19,860 bases of DNA from Desulfobacterales bacterium CG23_combo_of_CG06-09_8_20_14_all_52_9 (GTDB lineage Bacteria > Desulfobacterota > Desulfobacteria > Desulfobacterales > UBA2156). The stretch lies in contig PCSF01000023.1 of assembly GCA_002771315.1 (NCBI GenBank), forward strand, positions 15,731 to 35,590, in the 5' to 3' direction. The notes under the pieces were generated by a model. That model saw only the letters and a list, made by a program, of their open reading frames with translations, was not told the origin of the DNA and searched no databases. How positions within the stretch are numbered: the first letter of the stretch is position 1; each line of letters starts with the position of its first letter. A program made the translations under genes and the position numbers. This document shows positions 17,413 through 19,860 of this stretch, one piece after another.

Positions 17413-17415
17413 GAT

Positions 17416-18432
17416 ATGGAAGCGGTTCTCTACGATAAACAGGCGCATAAGCTATCGGTCAAGTGCCGGCTTTGCAACCATCGCTGCCTCATACCGGAAG
17501 GAAAACGCGGGATCTGCGGGGTTCGGGAAAACCAATCCGGCATTCTGAAAACCCTGGTCTACGGCAAACTCGTCGCCCAACACGTTGACCCTATTGAGAA
17601 GAAGCCGCTTTTTCATTTTTTACCCGGAACCCTTTCTTATTCCATCGCTACGGCAGGATGCAATTTCAAGTGTGATTTTTGCCAGAATGCAGACATCTCC
17701 CAGATGCCCTCGGATAGAGGGGGCATGATCCTGGGGAAAAATTCAACACCAAAAGACGTTGTGGACGCCGCCCTTGGATCTCAATGCGTCAGCATTTCTT
17801 ATACCTACACGGAACCCACCGTCTTTTTCGAATTTGCATTCGATACGGCCCGCCTCGCCCATGAGAAGGGGCTTAAAAATGTTTTTGTGACCAATGGATA
17901 TATGACCTTAGAGGCTCTGGATCGGATCCGGCCTCACCTGGATGCAGCCAATGTGGATCTCAAGGCTTTCCGCGACAGCTTTTACAAGAAGCACTGCGGT
18001 GCCAAACTTGAACCGGTTAAAGAAACTCTGATCCATATGAAATCTTTGGGGATCCTTGTTGAGGTAACCACCTTGTTGATTCCGGAGCTTAACGACGATT
18101 CCGCAGAACTAAAGGAGCTGGCCGCTTTTTTAGCCGAATCCCTCGGGACGGATACGCCATGGCATATCAGCCGGTTTCATCCCACCTACCGGCTGATGGA
18201 TCGCCCCGTCACTCCGATGCAAACCCTCAAGAACGCCCGTCTCATAGGCACCGAGGCGGGGTTGAAATACGTCTACATGGGAAATGTCCCCGGGGAAGAC
18301 GGAGAAAAAACCTTTTGCCCTGCCTGCAAGACGCTGCTCATTGACCGATGGGGATTCTTTGTAAAGAAAAATGTCATTGTGGCCGGCCGGTGTCCCCGCT
18401 GCGGTGCCGCGATCGAAGGGGTCTGGGGATGA
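17416..18432 (+). CDS. amrS: AmmeMemoRadiSam-system radical SAM enzyme
   Basis: A 338-residue radical SAM protein. The SAM cluster is C82-x3-C86-x2-C89 in AGCNFKCDFCQN. An N-terminal Cys set (C17, C20, C24, C34: CRLCNHRC and GICG) and a C-terminal pair of CxxC motifs (CPACK and CPRCG) are characteristic of the AmrS group, related to pyruvate formate-lyase activating enzymes. The AmrS family belongs to the three-part AmmeMemoRadiSam system with AmrA and AmrB (AMMECR1 and Memo-like); neither is in this window. The substrate is unknown. The start has GGGGTGAG immediately upstream and the gene follows the methyltransferase by 3 nt. It converges with the small protein gene 16 nt away. Confidence 0.88.
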   Translation: MEAVLYDKQAHKLSVKCRLCNHRCLIPEGKRGICGVRENQSGILKTLVYGKLVAQHVDPIEKKPLFHFLPGTLSYSIATAGCNFKCDFCQNADISQMPSDRGGMILGKNSTPKDVVDAALGSQCVSISYTYTEPTVFFEFAFDTARLAHEKGLKNVFVTNGYMTLEALDRIRPHLDAANVDLKAFRDSFYKKHCGAKLEPVKETLIHMKSLGILVEVTTLLIPELNDDSAELKELAAFLAESLGTDTPWHISRFHPTYRLMDRPVTPMQTLKNARLIGTEAGLKYVYMGNVPGEDGEKTFCPACKTLLIDRWGFFVKKNVIVAGRCPRCGAAIEGVWG

Positions 18433-18448
18433 CACCGTGGGCTATCCC

Positions 18449-18652
18449 TTATTTCAAACCGGCCTCGTAACAGCGGCGCTCCATATAAAATCGGGTTTTG
18501 GGGTCATACACCGCTTCACTTTCATGGATATATTTCGCGCCCCCCTCCCAGGCTCCGCCAGCTAGTACCACGGTGTCCCCAAGCGAAAATTTTTTGCCGC
18601 ATGCCGGACACCCCTCCGCATTGAGGGAGTTGACCTTCTCAAGATCGAGCAT
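18449..18652 (-). CDS. Small Cys-containing protein (67 aa), unknown function
   Basis: A 67-residue protein. I do not recognise the family. The frame is open to 18709, but the ATG at 18652 has a good AAAGGTG ribosome site 7 nt upstream, and an upstream sigma70-like promoter fits it. Seen: CPACGKKF at about 15-22, a zinc-knuckle half, with a third Cys at about residue 60 (ERRCYEAGLK). The remainder is an acidic/aromatic stretch (GGAWEGGAKYIHESEAVYDPKTRFYMERR). Homology to metal-binding regulators is only a guess. It converges with amrS and follows the universal stress gene on the same strand. Confidence 0.65.
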   Translation of the reverse strand: MLDLEKVNSLNAEGCPACGKKFSLGDTVVLAGGAWEGGAKYIHESEAVYDPKTRFYMERRCYEAGLK

Positions 18653-18715
18653 GAGTTTTTCACCTTTTTTCACAAAACCTCCCGGTCTTCGATTCCCAAA
18701 ATTCGACAACCTTCG

Positions 18716-18752
18716 TCGCCTGATTATATTGGATAAAATCGTAAAAACTCAA
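18716..18752 (-). promoter_or_regulatory. Predicted sigma70-type promoter for the 67-aa gene
   Basis: On the minus strand, -35 TTGAGT (18747-18752) and -10 TATAAT (18723-18728) are separated by 18 nt. The -10 is a perfect consensus and the -35 matches 4 of 6. The start would be near 18716, giving a 5' leader of about 64 nt before the ATG at 18652. The -35 box lies about 4 bases from the edge of the palindromic element at 18756-18890. Strength and activity are not shown. Confidence 0.6.
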
Positions 18753-18755
18753 AAT

Positions 18756-18890
18756 TGATGGTTTCGTAAAAAGTCGAAAATGCTCTCTTTCCGTCATTCC
18801 GGAAAAAGCCGGAATCCGGTGTTCTCAAGCACTTATGAAACTCCTGGACCCCGTTTTTCAACGGGGTGACGACTTTTTACGAAGCCATCA
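18756..18890. repeat. MITE/REP-like palindromic element, 135 bp
   Basis: Terminal inverted repeats of about 21 bp: 18756-18776 and 18870-18890, differing at one base (GATGGTTTCGT versus GATGGCTTCGT on the opposite strand). Inside are two further hairpins: ATTCCGG (18796-18802) with CCGGAAT (18809-18815), and CCCCGTT (18849-18855) with AACGGGG (18860-18866). Weak symmetry extends into the flanking A/T bases. No coding capacity is seen. Elements of this general style, with terminal repeats and ATTCCGG...CCGGAAT hairpins, are common as dispersed repeats in Desulfobacterota-type genomes (recalled, not checked). It lies 5 nt downstream of the stress-protein stop codon and next to the promoter of the small gene, and its transcript could fold as a terminator-like stem. 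Confidence 0.8.
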
Positions 18891-18894
18891 TATT

Positions 18895-19401
18895 TTAAGC
18901 TCCGGCCAACTTCAGGCGTACACGTTTTTTAAGGCGCTGAGCGCTCTTTTCATCCCTGAAGGAGACGAGTGTGATCGGTGAGTGACGGAACAGTTTTTCC
19001 GCCACAGATCCCACCAGGAAATGTTCCAATTCCGTGTGCGCCTTGATCCCGGCGACGATCATATCGGCCCCTTCTTCAACGGCAACATGGATCAGGGTTT
19101 CCGTCGGATGGCCGACCTTGAAGATCGATTTGAATCTTTTCTGAGGGAATGCCGTTTCTTGAATCAGGGAATCAAGAAGGCGCTGCCGGTCCTCTTTCAA
19201 CCGAGCCACATAATTCTCACCGCTGATTTCATACCCCATCAGGGCAACTTTCGAGATGCCGTCCACGTCTCTTTCATTGATGACATTGACGGCTACCAGA
19301 TCGGAATTCAACTTTGAAGCAAGCCCTACGGCAAAATCAAACAGCTCGGATGCATTCTCCGAAAATTCAATGGCAACCATCAGTTTGCGGATTTCTTTCA
19401 T
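18895..19401 (-). CDS. Universal stress protein (UspA family)
   Basis: A 168-residue single-domain Usp. Seen: the N-terminal strand (LMVAIEFSENA, with E12 where Asp is usual), the helical core, and the C-terminal nucleotide loop near GIKAHTELEHFLVGS (118-132). In ATP-binding Usps this is G-x2-G-x9-G-S. Here the second Gly is Ala (A121), so ATP binding may be altered. The start at 19401 has a perfect AGGAGG at 19407-19412. It ends 5 nt from the palindromic element. Usp proteins are typically induced by stress or anaerobic growth. A perfect FNR-type box at 19595-19608 lies about 200 bp upstream, but no clear -10 box was found between. Confidence 0.88.
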   Translation of the reverse strand: MKEIRKLMVAIEFSENASELFDFAVGLASKLNSDLVAVNVINERDVDGISKVALMGYEISGENYVARLKEDRQRLLDSLIQETAFPQKRFKSIFKVGHPTETLIHVAVEEGADMIVAGIKAHTELEHFLVGSVAEKLFRHSPITLVSFRDEKSAQRLKKRVRLKLAGA

Positions 19402-19661
19402 AAGGGCCTCCTCATATTTGGAAAGGGCTTTTCAATTCATTTTGAATGAAGCCAAAATGCTTTTTGTTTCGGACTCCACGGGCACAATTTCTCATGTGAA
19501 ACAACTACCTGCAGAATAAAACCTCCCCCAAATCATCTATGGAGAGGATGAACCGGGAAAACAACATTCGGAATGACCATCAAACAGGATTTTATTGATT
19601 TATATCAAAACAAAATCCGCTGCACAAGCCAGGATTAAAAACGCTTTTCGGTATCCTTGAA
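19402..19661. other. Intergenic region upstream of the universal stress gene
   Basis: About 260 nt without a gene. It holds the AGGAGG ribosome site of the stress protein at 19407-19412 and a 6-bp inverted repeat TTCATT/AATGAA with a 3-nt spacer (19436-19450). Further out are the FNR-type site at 19595-19608 and an A/T-rich stretch. Open frames here lack ribosome sites and cross the stress gene, so none is called. No -10/-35 pair convinced me. Confidence 0.6.
19595..19608 (-). promoter_or_regulatory. Perfect FNR/CRP-family box TTGAT-N4-ATCAA
   Basis: The sequence matches the 14-bp FNR consensus TTGATnnnnATCAA exactly (TTGAT at 19595-19599, ATCAA at 19604-19608). It is palindromic, so the strand is assigned only because the universal stress gene is the sole plausible target. 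Its centre lies about 200 bp before the gene's start codon. A 22-nt offset where a class II promoter -10 would sit shows no good -10. CRP/FNR regulators of this type control anaerobic and nitrosative-stress genes, and several Usps. A chance match is possible. Confidence 0.5.
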
Positions 19662-19702
19662 AAAGAAACGCCTGGCCTAAACTATCGGCCGGGCGTTTCT
19701 TT
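19662..19702. terminator. Strong rho-independent terminator (likely bidirectional)
   Basis: A 16-bp stem: 19662-19677 pairs with 19687-19702 (AAAGAAACGCC-GGCC against GGCC-GGCGTTTCTTT, with one G-U pair), loop 9 nt (19678-19686). A-rich bases precede the stem and T-rich bases end it, so it has the sequence features of a terminator in both directions. It lies 62 nt after the stop of the probable metF-like gene on the minus strand and before the FNR box, so its natural job is to end that gene's transcript and isolate the stress gene. Confidence 0.85.
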
Positions 19703-19763
19703 GAATGATCCTATCCGGAGCAGGTGATCCGGAACGTTTTATCGTCTATCCTTCCTGCGGTGC

Positions 19764-19860
19764 TTAATCCACCTTGGGGCGAGGCAAGACTTTGGCCATC
19801 TCGGCGATTTCCGGGACCCTATGCTCCCATTCAATGGCCATGAGGTGCACGCCGGCCACC
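19764..19860 (-). CDS. C-terminus of a probable 5,10-methylenetetrahydrofolate reductase (MetF-like), partial
   Basis: Only the last 31 codons are present; the rest lies beyond the right edge. Translation of the minus strand ends in ...GVHLMAIEWEHRVPEIAEMAKVLPRPKVD, stop TAA at 19764-19766. This tail resembles the final strand and helix of the MetF group in Desulfobacterota-type genomes as I recall it, where the enzyme reduces methylene-THF for methionine and the Wood-Ljungdahl pathway. The family call from 31 residues is tentative. A terminator follows 62 nt downstream. Confidence 0.45.
   Translation of the reverse strand, partial: VAGVHLMAIEWEHRVPEIAEMAKVLPRPKVD

Overview
The window reads as a chromosomal stretch of a Gram-negative bacterium, most likely a Desulfobacterota (sulfate-reducer-like deltaproteobacterium). 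This is inferred from gene content and moderate GC with AGGA/GGAG ribosome sites, not from any rRNA. About 95% of the bases are coding. No tRNA, rRNA, CRISPR array or transposase gene was seen.

Bases 2-14210 are ten genes on the + strand, many overlapping or a few bases apart. Bases 2-2148 are a sugar block: the C-terminus of a heptose-7-phosphate-kinase-like GHMP kinase, a nucleotide-sugar epimerase with a Cys-rich insertion, and a GmhA-like sugar-phosphate isomerase. A NusG paralogue (2145-2672) ends this block. Then comes a housekeeping trio, holB-ricT-metG (2745-6548), whose order recalls the Firmicute holB-yaaT-metS region. A short penicillin-binding transpeptidase follows (6604-8013). 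Next are kdnA and kdnB (8115-10459), the aminotransferase and C8 oxidase that make 8-amino-Kdo (Kdo8N) for the LPS inner core. Seven bases after kdnB starts a 1247-residue GlmS-like protein (10467-14210). It keeps both catalytic sets of glucosamine-6-phosphate synthase but has a large helical insertion in the amidotransferase domain and about 320 extra residues at the C-terminus. Envelope and surface sugar metabolism is therefore the theme of the left and middle parts.

Bases 14223-19860 are mixed in orientation. A HEAT-repeat probable lipoprotein (-) converges on the giant GlmS. A methyltransferase and an AmrS-type radical SAM enzyme (+) are 3 nt apart. A 67-residue Cys-containing protein (-) has its own sigma70-like promoter. 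A 135-bp MITE-like palindromic element follows, then a universal stress protein (-) with a perfect FNR-type box about 200 bp upstream. A strong terminator and the last 31 codons of a probable metF-like gene (-) close the window.

The most interesting items are the kdnAB-giant-GlmS cluster and the unusual architecture of the giant GlmS (buried amidotransferase Cys, insertion, unknown C-terminal domain). Also notable are the MITE-like element beside a promoter and the FNR box at the stress gene.
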